In this document: positions 1-7,859 of the stretch, one piece after another | How the letters are laid out: each line of letters begins with the position of its first letter | How positions within the stretch are numbered: the first letter of the stretch is position 1 | Assembly (NCBI GenBank): GCA_019246375.1 | Contig: JAFAQO010000693.1 | Location: forward strand, 1 to 11,155 | Direction of reading: 5' to 3' | From: Mycobacterium sp. | GTDB taxonomy: Bacteria > Actinomycetota > Actinomycetes > Mycobacteriales > Mycobacteriaceae | Length of the DNA stretch: 11,155 nt | Notes under the pieces: model-generated | Told to the model about the DNA's origin: nothing | Databases searched by the model: none | Seen by the model: the letters and a program-made list of their open reading frames with translations, nothing else | Translations under genes and position numbers: made by a program

Positions 1-426
1 GGAACGCCTTGTCAGCGGGTCTGGGATGTGTTGGCCGACGGATGGAGCTACACACACTGGGTCGTGGGCAACAGCCGGACTCGTGCCGTCGACTCGACCT
101 GGCCCCAACCCGGCGCCGTCATCCGGCACTCGATCGGGGTATGGCCCGTGATAATCAACGACCAAACAGAGGTCGAACGCAGCACGCCCCCGCACGAACT
201 CGTTTTGCGCGCCGGCCTGGGGCCACTCGGTGCAGCACAGATCACGATGCGACTCGAGGAACTCCCAAACGGCTGCCGCGTGGACATGATCGAGGTGCCG
301 GTCGAGGGAGCCATCAGGCTCATCCCCGATCGCGCCATGTTGGTTGCCATATGGCCCCGCAATCGCGAATGCCTATGGCGACTCGCCGCCCTAGCCGAAC
401 GCCTGGAGCCGAAACAGGTGACGTAG
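1..426 (+). CDS. SRPBCC-fold (polyketide cyclase/dehydrase-like) protein, 5' truncated
   Basis: The frame is open from the first base, so the start lies outside the window; 141 codons remain before the TAG at 424-426. The visible part begins in a segment reading RVWDVLADGWSYTHWVVG, which resembles the first helix of SRPBCC/START-like proteins. Alternating beta-strand-like stretches follow, then a final helix (RNRECLWRLAALAERLE) that would close the hydrophobic pocket. The family binds hydrophobic ligands and includes cyclases, dehydrases and small carrier proteins; the substrate cannot be read from the sequence. No signal peptide or membrane segment is visible in the part present. The gene is followed after 3 bases by an FAD oxidoreductase in the same frame, so the two are almost certainly co-transcribed and may act on the same lipid or polyketide-like substrate (inference). 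A GTG at 28 is an internal codon, not the start, because homology-like sequence extends upstream of it. Family call fairly sure, function unknown. Confidence 0.75.
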   Translation, partial: GTPCQRVWDVLADGWSYTHWVVGNSRTRAVDSTWPQPGAVIRHSIGVWPVIINDQTEVERSTPPHELVLRAGLGPLGAAQITMRLEELPNGCRVDMIEVPVEGAIRLIPDRAMLVAIWPRNRECLWRLAALAERLEPKQVT

Positions 427-429
427 AAG

Positions 430-2028
430 ATGCGTGACCGTGGAGAGTCCGTCGATGCCGTAGTCATCGGTGCGGGACACAACGGGCTGGTCGCGGCGTC
501 GATGCTGGCCGATGCCGGCTGGGATGTGCTGGTACTTGAAGCCCAGCCCGAGCCGGGCGGTGCGGTGCGCAGCGCTGAACTGACGCCGGGCTACATCACC
601 GACTTGTTCAGCTCCTTCTATCCGATGACGGCCGCCTCGCCGGCGATCGCCGCGCTGCAGTTGGCCGACCACGGACTGAAATGGTCGCACGCCCCGGTGG
701 TCGTTGGTCATCCGCGAAGCGGAACCGATGACGATCCGCCCCTCCTTTATCGTGACCCTGCTTGCACAGCAACGGAATTGGAGCGTCGCGAACCGGCCGA
801 CGGGGAGAACTGGTGGCGGGTTGTTCAGTTGTGGCAAAAGATCAACAAGCCGTTGCTGGATGCCATGCTGTCGCCTTTTCCACCGGTGCGTCCGATGATC
901 CGGCTGCTGTTGCGGCTCGGCACTGCGGACGCGGTTCGGCTCGCGCACCTGCTCGTGCAGCCGGCGAACACGATGGTGTCTGCGCTGTTCGACGGTGAGG
1001 CACCGCGGCTTTTGTTACTGGGCAACGCGATGCACGCCGACGCCCCGCCCGATGCGCCCGGCAGCGGCGCGTTCGGTTTTCTGATGACGATGCTGGCCCA
1101 AGACGTCGGGTGGCCGGTACCGATCGGCGGTTCGGGTCAATTGACGGCGGCCCTGGTCAACCGGGCGCGCTCAGCGGGCGCGCAGATCGAGTGCAATCAA
1201 ACCGTGTCGCGGATCGAGGTGCGAGGCGGGCAGGCGGTCGGCGTCACTACCGAAGGCGGGCGAACGGTGCGGGCCCGGCGGGCGATCGTGGCCGACGTGA
1301 CCGCACCGCGGCTCTATCAGGAAATGCTGCCGCGAGACGCGGTTCCCGACGGTCTTCTCCGCGAGCTCGACCACTATATCTGGGATCCGCCGGTCGTGAA
1401 GGTCAACTATGCGCTTAACGGCACGATCCCGTGGCGCTCGGAAAGGCTGGCGGGCGTGGGCACCGTCCACCTGGGTGCCGACGCGGACGGCCTGGTGCGG
1501 TGGATGGCGGATTTGAATACCCGTGTGGTGCCGCAGCATCCGTTCATGTTGTTGGGTCAGACCACCACAGCGGATCCGACCAGGTCACCGAAGGGAACCG
1601 AAAGTGTCTGGGCCTACACGCATTTGCCACGCAACGTCGCTGACGACGATTCGGCGGACGAGCTGGCCAAAATGGTGGACCAGGTCATCGAAGAACATGC
1701 GCCGGGCTTCGGGGCCCGGGTGATCAGCCGGTTCGTCCAACGCCCATCGGATCTGGAAGCCAGTGACGCGAATCTGCACCTCGGTGCACTTAACGGCGGA
1801 ACGGCGCAGCTGCAGCAGATGCTGATTTTCCGCCCCGCCCCCGGGATGGGGCGCGCCGAAACGCCAGTCGAGCGGCTGTATTTGGGTAGCGCATCGGCTA
1901 CTCCGGGCGGCTCCGTGCATGGGGCATGTGGTCGCAACGCGGCCAATGCGGCATTGCGTGCCGACGGCGTGACCGGCTGGCCGCGGCGCAAGCTGAGTCG
2001 CCGCGCGATTTCGCTGCTGACCAAGTAA
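430..2028 (+). CDS. FAD-dependent oxidoreductase, CrtI/PYROXD2-like (phytoene desaturase superfamily)
   Basis: The 532-residue protein opens with a Rossmann FAD-binding motif VVIGAGHNGLVAA (Gly14, Gly16, Gly19). An acidic residue at the end of the second strand (Glu37) follows, then PGGAVRS at 42-48, where the Gly-Gly/Arg typically contacts the FAD phosphates. The C-terminal FAD-closing motif is YLGSASATPGGSVHGACGRNAA (about 484-505), typical of carotenoid desaturase and PYROXD2-like enzymes. Length fits the family (about 490-550). These enzymes oxidise or isomerise C-C bonds in hydrophobic substrates, but carotenoid activity should not be assumed: no phytoene synthase or other crt gene is present here. 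The ATG at 430 is the only reasonable start and lies 3 bases after the SRPBCC stop, with no strong Shine-Dalgarno, consistent with translational coupling. No clear membrane helix is visible; a basic tail (WPRRKLSRRAISLLTK) could favour membrane contact. It converges on pepB. Family sure, substrate unknown. Confidence 0.85.
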   Translation: MRDRGESVDAVVIGAGHNGLVAASMLADAGWDVLVLEAQPEPGGAVRSAELTPGYITDLFSSFYPMTAASPAIAALQLADHGLKWSHAPVVVGHPRSGTDDDPPLLYRDPACTATELERREPADGENWWRVVQLWQKINKPLLDAMLSPFPPVRPMIRLLLRLGTADAVRLAHLLVQPANTMVSALFDGEAPRLLLLGNAMHADAPPDAPGSGAFGFLMTMLAQDVGWPVPIGGSGQLTAALVNRARSAGAQIECNQTVSRIEVRGGQAVGVTTEGGRTVRARRAIVADVTAPRLYQEMLPRDAVPDGLLRELDHYIWDPPVVKVNYALNGTIPWRSERLAGVGTVHLGADADGLVRWMADLNTRVVPQHPFMLLGQTTTADPTRSPKGTESVWAYTHLPRNVADDDSADELAKMVDQVIEEHAPGFGARVISRFVQRPSDLEASDANLHLGALNGGTAQLQQMLIFRPAPGMGRAETPVERLYLGSASATPGGSVHGACGRNAANAALRADGVTGWPRRKLSRRAISLLTK

Positions 2029-2040
2029 TTCGCTGCCCAA

Positions 2041-2089
2041 TGGCTAGTTATGACATAGGTTTTCGCGTCCAGCATGGCATAACTGGCCA
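2041..2089. terminator. Hairpin in a convergent gap, probable bidirectional terminator
   Basis: The arms 2041-2052 (TGGCTAGTTATG) and 2078-2089 (CATAACTGGCCA) are complementary over 12 bases with a single G-U wobble. After one A-G mismatch, three further pairs (2054-2056 with 2074-2076) extend the stem. It sits in the 72-base gap between the stop of the oxidoreductase (2028) and the end of pepB (2101). That is where a shared terminator is expected. There is no U-tract on either side, which is common for mycobacterial stem terminators. The stem is seen directly; its function is inferred. Confidence 0.6.
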
Positions 2090-2100
2090 CTGAAGCGGGT

Positions 2101-3648
2101 TTAACCGTTTTCGACGATGTCTTCCAGCACGGCGACCATGGTGCGGATCGGCACACCGGTGCCGCCTTTGGGCGTGTAACCCCAGGGGCTGCTGCTGTTG
2201 TATGCCGGACCGGCCACGTCGATGTGCGCCCACTGGACTGAATCGGCGACAAATTCGCGCAGGTACGTGCCCGCCACCAGCATCCCGGCGAAGCGCTGAC
2301 TGCTTATATTGGCCAAGTCGGCCACCGTCGACCGCAACTCGTCCTTGAGCTCATCGGGCAGCGGCATCGGCCAGCCGTTCTCACCGACCTGCTGCGAGAT
2401 GGCCGCCACCCGGTCACGGAAGTCGTCACTGCCCATCACCCCGGGCGTGCGGGTGCCCAGCGCCACCGTCTGCGCACCGGTCAGCGTCGACGTCTCAATC
2501 AGGTAGTCGGGGCTGTCCTCGCACGCCCGCACGATGGCGTCGGCCAGGATGAGCCGGCCCTCGGCGTCGGTGTTGAGCACCTCGACGGTGGTGCCGCCGT
2601 ACTGGGTCAGCACGTCGCCGGGGCGTTGTGCAGTCGCCGACGGCATGTTCTCGGCCATCGGCACCGTCGCGATGACGTCGATCGGCAGTTCAAGCTGAGC
2701 GGCCAGCGTCACCGTCGCGATGACCGCGGCGGCGCCGCCCATATCCGAGGTCATGTAGTGCATCGACGCCGCCGGCTTGATCGAGATGCCGCCGGTGTCG
2801 AATGTGATGCCCTTGCCGACAAGTGCCACCTTCTTCGCCTGCTTGGGGTTTTTCGCCCGCGCCGACCCGCGATAAGTGAGCCGCACCAGCCGCGGCGGAC
2901 GCGATGAGCCCTTGCCGACGCCGACCACCCCGCCGTAGCCGGCCTTCTGCAACGCCTTGTCGTCGAGCACTTCGACGTCGAGGCCGGCGGATTGGCCCAA
3001 AGCCTTGGCGCGCCGGGCAAGTTCAGCGGGAAACAGGTGACTCGGCGGGGTGTTGACCAAGTCGCGGGCGGTGGCGACGGCGGTCGCGACGGCCGTCGCG
3101 TGTGCCGCCTCGGCTTTCGCGCCTTTGGCGGTGGACAGCACGGTGATTTTGCGCAGCCCCCGATCTTTTGGCGCCGTCTTGCCGGTGCGGTAGGCGGTGA
3201 ACCGGTAGCTGCCCAGGATCAGCCCCTCGACCACCGCGGACAAGACGCCGGCACCCGGCAGCTCGCCCAGCGTGGTGATGACAGCTTCGGCAGGACCCAG
3301 CGCCCGCGCCGCTGTGCCGGCAGCCCGGCGGATCACGTCGGCAGGCCACTCGTCGCGAGGCTTTCCCAGGCCGACCGTAAGCACGCTTGCCACCGGCAGC
3401 GACGACACCACCAGCCGGTTCACCTGTTCGCCGGCGCCGGTGGCCTCCAGCGCGCGCAGACCGGCGTCAATCTCGGCGACCGTTTCGACAGGCAGGAAAG
3501 GCTCCGGCACGGTAACGACGAAGCCCGGCTGGTCCTCGTCACCGGACGAGACGATTGGGATGATCAACACCGCCGATCCGGTGCCGCGACGCGGCAACGC
3601 GGAAGTGACGGTGACAGAGGGCGACTGGTAACCGGGTTCGGTGCTCAC
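2101..3648 (-). CDS. pepB: Leucyl aminopeptidase, peptidase family M17
   Basis: Cytosolic hexameric two-metal aminopeptidase that removes N-terminal residues, notably Leu, from peptides. The 515-residue product has a variable N-terminal domain (about 1-190) and a C-terminal M17 catalytic domain. All key residues are present: Lys279 and Asp284 in KGITFDTGG, Lys291, Asp302 in MTSDMGG, and Asp361/Glu363/Arg365 in the signature NTDAEGRL. They match E. coli PepA Lys270, Asp275, Lys282, Asp293, Asp352, Glu354 and Arg356 with a constant offset of 9. I chose the GTG at 3648 ([11 protein letters not shown]). It gives the same length as I recall for the M. tuberculosis protein and has AGGG at 3658-3661, 9 bases upstream; a TTG two codons earlier (3654) is a weaker choice. 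It begins 15 bases after the stop of the adenylyl cyclase gene, so the two likely share a transcript. E. coli PepA also binds DNA, but nothing here shows whether this protein does. Confidence 0.95.
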   Translation of the reverse strand: MSTEPGYQSPSVTVTSALPRRGTGSAVLIIPIVSSGDEDQPGFVVTVPEPFLPVETVAEIDAGLRALEATGAGEQVNRLVVSSLPVASVLTVGLGKPRDEWPADVIRRAAGTAARALGPAEAVITTLGELPGAGVLSAVVEGLILGSYRFTAYRTGKTAPKDRGLRKITVLSTAKGAKAEAAHATAVATAVATARDLVNTPPSHLFPAELARRAKALGQSAGLDVEVLDDKALQKAGYGGVVGVGKGSSRPPRLVRLTYRGSARAKNPKQAKKVALVGKGITFDTGGISIKPAASMHYMTSDMGGAAAVIATVTLAAQLELPIDVIATVPMAENMPSATAQRPGDVLTQYGGTTVEVLNTDAEGRLILADAIVRACEDSPDYLIETSTLTGAQTVALGTRTPGVMGSDDFRDRVAAISQQVGENGWPMPLPDELKDELRSTVADLANISSQRFAGMLVAGTYLREFVADSVQWAHIDVAGPAYNSSSPWGYTPKGGTGVPIRTMVAVLEDIVENG

Positions 3649-3663
3649 GGGCAACTACCCTAG

Positions 3664-4761
3664 TCACCGGCTGCTGCCGTGTAGATCGTAGGCCATCACC
3701 GGTGCGTCGAAACCCTTGAGTGTCAACGGATCCTGGACCGTCGCGGGCCAGTCTGGCAGTGCTTCGTGGAGCGCCGCCGCGGCGAGGATCTGCCCCGGTG
3801 ACGCGGCGGCGACCAGCCGGGCGGCCAGGTTCACAGCGTTGCCGAAGTAATCGCCGTCGAGGGTCAGGATCTCGCCGTAACCGAGACCGGCGCGAACATG
3901 CAGGCCAACGTCGCGCGCCAATGGGTGGTCGACGAGGTCGAGCGCCGTCTTTGCCAGCCGCTCCGGTGTCGAGTTCACCCACATCACCGCGTCGCCGATG
4001 AACTTGACTACCCGTCCGCCGTCGGCGTGCACCACGTCGGAGACGGTGGCGGAAAAGCCGTTGAGCAACGTCGACAACTCGGCGGGCGTGAGCAGCTGGG
4101 TCAGCGCGGTAAAGCCGGACAGGTCCACAAAACCCACGCCGCATACCAGGCTGGCCGACGGGCCCCGTACCACCCCCTCGATGAAGGTGCGGGTACCGGT
4201 CAGGTGATGGCGGTGAACGGCGTCCATCATCGCCCCGATCCTGGGGATGTACTCGGCGACCGTCCGGTAGGCCCGCGCCGTGGTGAGCTCATCGCCGGTG
4301 TGTCCGATCCAAAGGTCGGGCCGACCGGCGCGGATCATGGACGCCTCGGCATCGGCCAGCCGGGCGACCGACGCTCCGAGCACGCGCAGGAATCCGGACG
4401 CGGCGTCCGCACCGAAGTCGGCTTTGAACGCCACCCAAGTCGCCAGGCCGTCGACGTCGGCCTGGCTCAAAGCAGGAGTATCGGAGCCCGCGACGGTCAG
4501 GCCGAGCATCGCCCAGGCGTGTTCGACGTCCTCCACCGGCACCCCTAGCGCATCGGCGGCCGTCCGCAGGCTGTAGGTTAGGGGACCTGATCGTTGCAGC
4601 GCATCGCCGGCCAGTCCGAATAGCCGCCCGTTACGCTCGGCTTCGACCATGTCGTCGGTGCTGAAGCCGAGGCCGTCGAGATACTCGATCAGGCCGGCTC
4701 GCTGGCGCGCGTTGGCGATCCCAAGCGCTTCAAGCGCTTCAAAATCCAAGGAATCGACCAC
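3664..4761 (-). CDS. Class III adenylyl cyclase, Rv2212-like
   Basis: Makes cAMP from ATP. The 365-residue protein has a helical N-terminal region (about 1-195) like the regulatory domain of Rv1264/Rv2212-type cyclases, then one catalytic domain (about 200-365). All canonical residues are present: metal-binding Asp213 (GFVDLSGF) and Asp257 ([10 protein letters not shown]), adenine-selecting Lys253 and Asp304 (GDYFG), and transition-state Asn311 and Arg315 (NAVNLAARL). It should therefore be active as a homodimer. No transmembrane segment is visible, so it is probably soluble. Rv2212 is reported as pH- and fatty-acid-responsive; extending this here is inference. I chose the GTG at 4761 ([14 protein letters not shown]). 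The frame stays open to 4953, but that extension is arginine-rich, unlike the family, and overlaps gcvT on the other strand. No good Shine-Dalgarno precedes the GTG, so the exact start is uncertain. pepB follows after 15 bases; gcvT is divergent. Confidence 0.9.
   Translation of the reverse strand: MVDSLDFEALEALGIANARQRAGLIEYLDGLGFSTDDMVEAERNGRLFGLAGDALQRSGPLTYSLRTAADALGVPVEDVEHAWAMLGLTVAGSDTPALSQADVDGLATWVAFKADFGADAASGFLRVLGASVARLADAEASMIRAGRPDLWIGHTGDELTTARAYRTVAEYIPRIGAMMDAVHRHHLTGTRTFIEGVVRGPSASLVCGVGFVDLSGFTALTQLLTPAELSTLLNGFSATVSDVVHADGGRVVKFIGDAVMWVNSTPERLAKTALDLVDHPLARDVGLHVRAGLGYGEILTLDGDYFGNAVNLAARLVAAASPGQILAAAALHEALPDWPATVQDPLTLKGFDAPVMAYDLHGSSR
4722..4739 (-). repeat. Two tandem 9-base repeats, each containing a palindrome
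   Basis: CAAGCGCTT occurs twice head to tail, each copy containing the palindrome AAGCGCTT. It lies within the cyclase gene, codons 7-12, where it encodes Glu-Ala-Leu twice. It could be a simple codon duplication or could fold near the ribosome start region. Seen directly; function doubtful. Confidence 0.5.
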
Positions 4762-4802
4762 CTGTTGAAGTGTGCCAGCCGCAGCCCCAATTAGGGTCGA
4801 TT

Positions 4803-4853
4803 GTCGTGCGCGACGACGACGATGCAGAGCGAAGCGATGAGGAGGAGCGGCGC
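4803..4853 (+). repeat. MIRU-like interspersed repeat core, single copy
   Basis: The stretch reads as a GACGAC run, then GATGCAGAGCGAAGCGATG and GAGGAGCGGCGC. This closely resembles the conserved core of the mycobacterial interspersed repetitive units as I remember it (reverse complement CGCTCCTCCTCATCGCT..CGCTCTGCATCGTCG). It lies in the 95-base gap between the divergent cyclase and gcvT genes. Only one copy is present, so it is not a tandem array here. It is in frame with gcvT and carries the AGGAGG that serves as that gene's ribosome binding site. Boundaries are approximate. Identity rests on memory, not on a search. Confidence 0.6.
4840..4845 (+). promoter_or_regulatory. Strong Shine-Dalgarno (AGGAGG) for gcvT
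   Basis: AGGAGG lies 11 bases before the GTG at 4857, with an overlapping GGAGGAG bringing the spacing nearer to 9. This is the best ribosome binding site in the window, and it decides the gcvT start in favour of 4857 over the upstream in-frame GTGs at 4770 and 4806. It is part of the MIRU-like repeat. Confidence 0.7.
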
Positions 4854-4856
4854 TTA

Positions 4857-5954
4857 GTGCCCGATGACCCACAGCACGGACCGCTGGAAGACCGCCACCG
4901 CGAGCTGGGTGCCAGTTTCGCCGAGTTCGGCGGCTGGCTGATGCCGGTGTCATATGCCGGCACGGTCAGCGAACACAACGCGACCCGCAGCGCGGTCGGC
5001 CTGTTCGACGTCAGCCACCTGGGCAAGGCGTCGGTCCGCGGAACTGGAGCGGCGCAGTTCGTGAACTCTGCGCTCACCAACGACCTGGGCCGCATCGGGC
5101 CGGGCAAAGCCCAATACACGTTGTGCTGCACCGAGTCCGGCGGCGTCACCGATGACCTGATCGCGTACTACGTCGCCGACGACGAGATTTTCCTGGTGCC
5201 TAACGCCGCGAACACCGCGGCTGTCGTCGCCGCGCTGCAGGCTGCGGCGCCGCCCGGGCTGACCATCACCGACGAGCATCGCTCGTACGCGGTGCTGGCG
5301 GTGCAGGGCCCGCGTTCGGCCGATGTGCTCGACGAGCTCGGGCTACCGACCGGCATGGACTACATGGCTTACGCCGATGCCTCGTTTTCCGGCGTGCCGG
5401 TGCGCGTCTGCCGCAGCGGATACACCGGCGAACACGGCTATGAGCTGCTGCCGCCGTGGGAATCCGCGGACGTGTTGTTCGACGCGCTGCTGACAGCGAT
5501 CGATCGTGCGGGCGGCCAGCCGGCCGGCCTGGGTGCCCGCGACACACTGCGCACCGAGATGGGCTACCCGCTGCACGGACACGAGCTGTCGGCCGACATT
5601 TCGCCGCTGCAGGCGCGGTGCGGCTGGGCGATTGGCTGGAAAAAAGACGCGTTTTTCGGCCACGAGGCGCTGCTGACCGAGAAGGCCGCGGGTCCGCGGC
5701 GACTGCTTCGCGGACTACGCGCGATAGGCCGCGGAGTGCTGCGGCCGGATCTGCCGGTGCTCGACGGCGACACTCAAGTAGGGATCACCACCTCTGGAAC
5801 GTTCTCTCCGACACTGAAAGTCGGCATCGCGCTGGCACTGGTCAACACCGACGCAGGCGTGGAAGACGGCCAGCATGTCAGTGTCGACGTCCGGGGCCGC
5901 GCACTTGAGTGTGAATTGGTACGCCCGCCGTTTGTCGCCGCCAAAACCAGGTGA
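4857..5954 (+). CDS. gcvT: Aminomethyltransferase, T protein of the glycine cleavage system
   Basis: Transfers the methylene group from aminomethyl-lipoyl H protein to tetrahydrofolate and releases ammonia; cytosolic, working with GcvP, GcvH and lipoamide dehydrogenase, none of them in this window. The 365-residue protein shows family landmarks: [23 protein letters not shown] near the N-terminus (in pieces), [21 protein letters not shown] with the folate-side Asp pair at 99-100, [32 protein letters not shown] and the C-terminal [16 protein letters not shown]. The GTG at 4857 is preferred because a strong AGGAGG precedes it and homology begins just after. Starting at 4806 would add a highly charged leader ([14 protein letters not shown]) that is translated MIRU-like sequence. 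It is divergent from the cyclase and 20 bases upstream of ilvE, so co-transcription with ilvE is likely, although ilvE may also have its own promoter. No glycine riboswitch is visible in the short upstream gap. Identity near certain. Confidence 0.95.
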   Translation: MPDDPQHGPLEDRHRELGASFAEFGGWLMPVSYAGTVSEHNATRSAVGLFDVSHLGKASVRGTGAAQFVNSALTNDLGRIGPGKAQYTLCCTESGGVTDDLIAYYVADDEIFLVPNAANTAAVVAALQAAAPPGLTITDEHRSYAVLAVQGPRSADVLDELGLPTGMDYMAYADASFSGVPVRVCRSGYTGEHGYELLPPWESADVLFDALLTAIDRAGGQPAGLGARDTLRTEMGYPLHGHELSADISPLQARCGWAIGWKKDAFFGHEALLTEKAAGPRRLLRGLRAIGRGVLRPDLPVLDGDTQVGITTSGTFSPTLKVGIALALVNTDAGVEDGQHVSVDVRGRALECELVRPPFVAAKTR

Positions 5955-5962
5955 CGCGCGGA

Positions 5963-5968
5963 TACAAT
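5963..5968 (+). promoter_or_regulatory. Putative -10 box (TACAAT) for a leaderless ilvE transcript
   Basis: TACAAT matches the mycobacterial TANNNT -10 consensus. Its last T is 7 bases before the GTG at 5975, so transcription would start on the start codon itself. No TTGACA-like -35 is visible, which is usual for mycobacterial promoters. It lies in the 20-base gap after the gcvT stop. Geometry seen, activity inferred. Confidence 0.5.
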
Positions 5969-5974
5969 CGCATG

Positions 5975-7081
5975 GTGACCAGCGGCCTTCTCGAGTTCAC
6001 GGTCTTGCGCATGGCGAACCCGACGAGCGACGAGGCGCGCGAAGCGATTCTGAAAGACCCGGGCTTCGGCAGATACCACACCGACCACATGGTGTCGATC
6101 GATTACACCGACGGCCAAGGTTGGCACGATGCGCGGGTCATCGCTTACCGCCCCATCGAACTGGATCCGTCGGCGATCATCTTGCACTACGCGCAAGGAG
6201 TGTTCGAAGGGCTCAAAGCTTACCGCTGGCCGGACGGGTCGATCGTGTCGTTTCGCGCGCAGGCCAACGCCGCCCGGATGCGGTCGTCAGCGCGGCGGAT
6301 CGCGATTCCCGAACTACCCGAAGAGCTCTTCGTCGAGTCGCTGCGCCAGCTGATCGCCGTCGACAAGGCGTGGGTGCCGCCGGCGGGCGGCGAGGAGTCG
6401 CTGTATTTGCGGCCATTCGTGTTCGCCACTGAGTCGGGGCTCGGGGTGCGGCCGGCCAAGCAGTACCGGTATCTGGTGCTGGCCTCGCCGGCCGGCGCGT
6501 ACTTTCCGCGTGGCATCAAGCCGGTCAGCGTTTGGGTGTCCACAGAATACGTGCGGGCCAGCCCGGGTGGTACCGGTGCGGCCAAGTTCGGCGGCAACTA
6601 CGCCGCGTCGCTGGTCGCTCAGGCGGAAGCCGCCGAGAAGGGCTGCGACCAAGTGGTGTGGCTAGACGCCGTCGAACGGCGCTACGTCGAAGAGATGGGC
6701 GGAATGAACATCTTCTTCGTGTTCGGCAGCGGCGCATCGGCACGGCTGGTCACTCCTGAGCTGTCCGGCTCGCTGCTTCCGGGCATCACCCGAGATTCCT
6801 TGCTGCAGTTGGCAACTGATGCGGGCATTGCCGTCGAAGAACGCAAGATTGATATCGACGAGGTGCAGAAAAAAACCGGCGCAGGTGAGATCACCGAGGT
6901 GTTCGCCTGCGGCACCGCTGCTGTCATCACCCCGATCTCGCAGGTGAAGTACGGCGACGGCGAGTTCACCATCGCCAACGGCGAACCTGGGGAAGTGACG
7001 ATGGCGCTGCGCGACACTCTGACCGGGATCCAGCGCGGTACCTTCGCTGACACCCACGGCTGGATGGCGCGACTGGACTGA
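5975..7081 (+). CDS. ilvE: Branched-chain amino acid aminotransferase (class IV PLP enzyme)
   Basis: Catalyses the final step of valine, leucine and isoleucine synthesis (glutamate plus 2-keto acid) and the first step of their breakdown; cytosolic homodimer. From the GTG at 5975 it is 368 residues, the length I recall for M. tuberculosis IlvE. The PLP lysine is Lys204 in [14 protein letters not shown]. Glu240 in VEEMGGMN contacts the pyridine nitrogen, and [11 protein letters not shown] forms the phosphate-binding loop. The start [12 protein letters not shown] is close to the M. tuberculosis N-terminus. An ATG one codon earlier (5972) is possible and would give 369 residues; an upstream GTG at 5951 overlaps the gcvT end and adds sequence unlike the family. 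No Shine-Dalgarno is visible, but a TACAAT box sits exactly where a leaderless transcript from 5975 would need it. It follows gcvT by 20 bases and converges on cobS with a 43-base gap. Identity near certain. Confidence 0.96.
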   Translation: MTSGLLEFTVLRMANPTSDEAREAILKDPGFGRYHTDHMVSIDYTDGQGWHDARVIAYRPIELDPSAIILHYAQGVFEGLKAYRWPDGSIVSFRAQANAARMRSSARRIAIPELPEELFVESLRQLIAVDKAWVPPAGGEESLYLRPFVFATESGLGVRPAKQYRYLVLASPAGAYFPRGIKPVSVWVSTEYVRASPGGTGAAKFGGNYAASLVAQAEAAEKGCDQVVWLDAVERRYVEEMGGMNIFFVFGSGASARLVTPELSGSLLPGITRDSLLQLATDAGIAVEERKIDIDEVQKKTGAGEITEVFACGTAAVITPISQVKYGDGEFTIANGEPGEVTMALRDTLTGIQRGTFADTHGWMARLD

Positions 7082-7102
7082 CCGTCGGCCGCGGGCGCCC
7101 CA

Positions 7103-7118
7103 GTGACCGTGCCGTCAC
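7103..7118. terminator. Short hairpin between convergent ilvE and cobS
   Basis: GTGAC (7103-7107) and GTCAC (7114-7118) can pair as a 5-bp stem with a 6-base loop in the 43-base gap between the two convergent genes. There is no U-tract and the stem is short. The position fits a shared terminator, but the structure alone is weak evidence. Confidence 0.25.
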
Positions 7119-7124
7119 ACAGGG

Positions 7125-7859
7125 CTAGAAGCGTACCAGCGCGGCCAGCAGCACCGCGGCCACCGTCGTGGTCAGTTCGATCGCGGCGCCCAGTACGTCG
7201 CCGGTAATGCCGCCGAAGCGGCGCACACAATGCTCCACCAACACCGCGCTACAGCCCAACGCCACCAGTACCGCCACCGGCCCCTGCCAGAGCCGCGGAC
7301 CCGCCCACAGTGACGCCGCGACCAGCACCGCGACCCACGCCACCACAGTTGACGGCGGCTGCGTTCCGGCGACTTGAGCGCCCAGGACGCTGCCCTTGGC
7401 CGACGGCACCGACCGGCGGCAGGCGAACACGGCCGCCACCCGGCCCGCGAATACCGCAACGACGATCGCGACCATGCCCAACACCGAAAAAGCCAGCCCC
7501 TGCAGCACGATCACCAGCACGACGGCCACCACCCCGAACGGTCCAGTCGACCCGTCCCGCATCACCTCAAGCGCCCGCGGCGCGGGCCCGTAGCAGCCCA
7601 GCCCGTCGGCGGTATCGGCCACGCCGTCGATGTGCAGACCGCGCGTCGCGGCGAGCAGCGCGGCCACCGCGAGCAGCCCCGCCAGGGGACTGGCAGAGCC
7701 GAACGCCAGCGTGCCGCCCCACGTCACCGCGGCGGCCAGCGCGCCCAGCGCAGCACCCACCAGCGGCAGTGCGGTGATCGTCCCGCGGCCCAGTGACCGG
7801 GCGCCAACGGCGGGCAAAACGGTTTCGAAGGCGAAAGCCGTTGCCACCGAACGAATCAC
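7125..7859 (-). CDS. cobS: Adenosylcobinamide-GDP ribazoletransferase (cobalamin synthase)
   Basis: Integral membrane enzyme that joins adenosylcobinamide-GDP to alpha-ribazole (or its phosphate), closing the lower ligand loop of cobalamin. The 244-residue protein is mostly hydrophobic, with several predicted membrane segments (about 28-50, 58-72, 108-128, 129-147, 172-188, 192-208, 226-243). Conserved motifs are [15 protein letters not shown] (74-88, acidic metal-binding motif), [11 protein letters not shown] (100-110) and [15 protein letters not shown] (214-228), the last holding another conserved acidic motif. The GTG start at 7859 overlaps the cobT stop by 4 bases (GTGA), so translation is probably coupled. 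There is no strong Shine-Dalgarno. It is the last gene of the DUF3043-cobU-cobT-cobS unit and converges on ilvE. Length and motifs match full-length family members; nothing appears broken. Confidence 0.95.
   Translation of the reverse strand: MIRSVATAFAFETVLPAVGARSLGRGTITALPLVGAALGALAAAVTWGGTLAFGSASPLAGLLAVAALLAATRGLHIDGVADTADGLGCYGPAPRALEVMRDGSTGPFGVVAVVLVIVLQGLAFSVLGMVAIVVAVFAGRVAAVFACRRSVPSAKGSVLGAQVAGTQPPSTVVAWVAVLVAASLWAGPRLWQGPVAVLVALGCSAVLVEHCVRRFGGITGDVLGAAIELTTTVAAVLLAALVRF

Noticed and set aside
430..2028. Carotenoid phytoene desaturase (crtI)
   Set aside because: The fold family fits, but there is no phytoene synthase or other crt gene nearby, and the GAGHNGLVAA N-terminus is closer to the PYROXD2-like branch.
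1614..2252. Open frame of 212 codons on the - strand spanning the oxidoreductase end and the pepB end
   Set aside because: It crosses the convergent gap, has no recognisable domain, and both overlapped genes are well supported.
3898..4548. Open frame of 216 codons on the + strand opposite the cyclase
   Set aside because: Low-complexity Arg/Gly/His composition, lying entirely over a well-supported gene.
4762..4953. N-terminal extension of the adenylyl cyclase
   Set aside because: Arginine-rich translation of the antisense strand of gcvT and of the MIRU-like gap; no family similarity.
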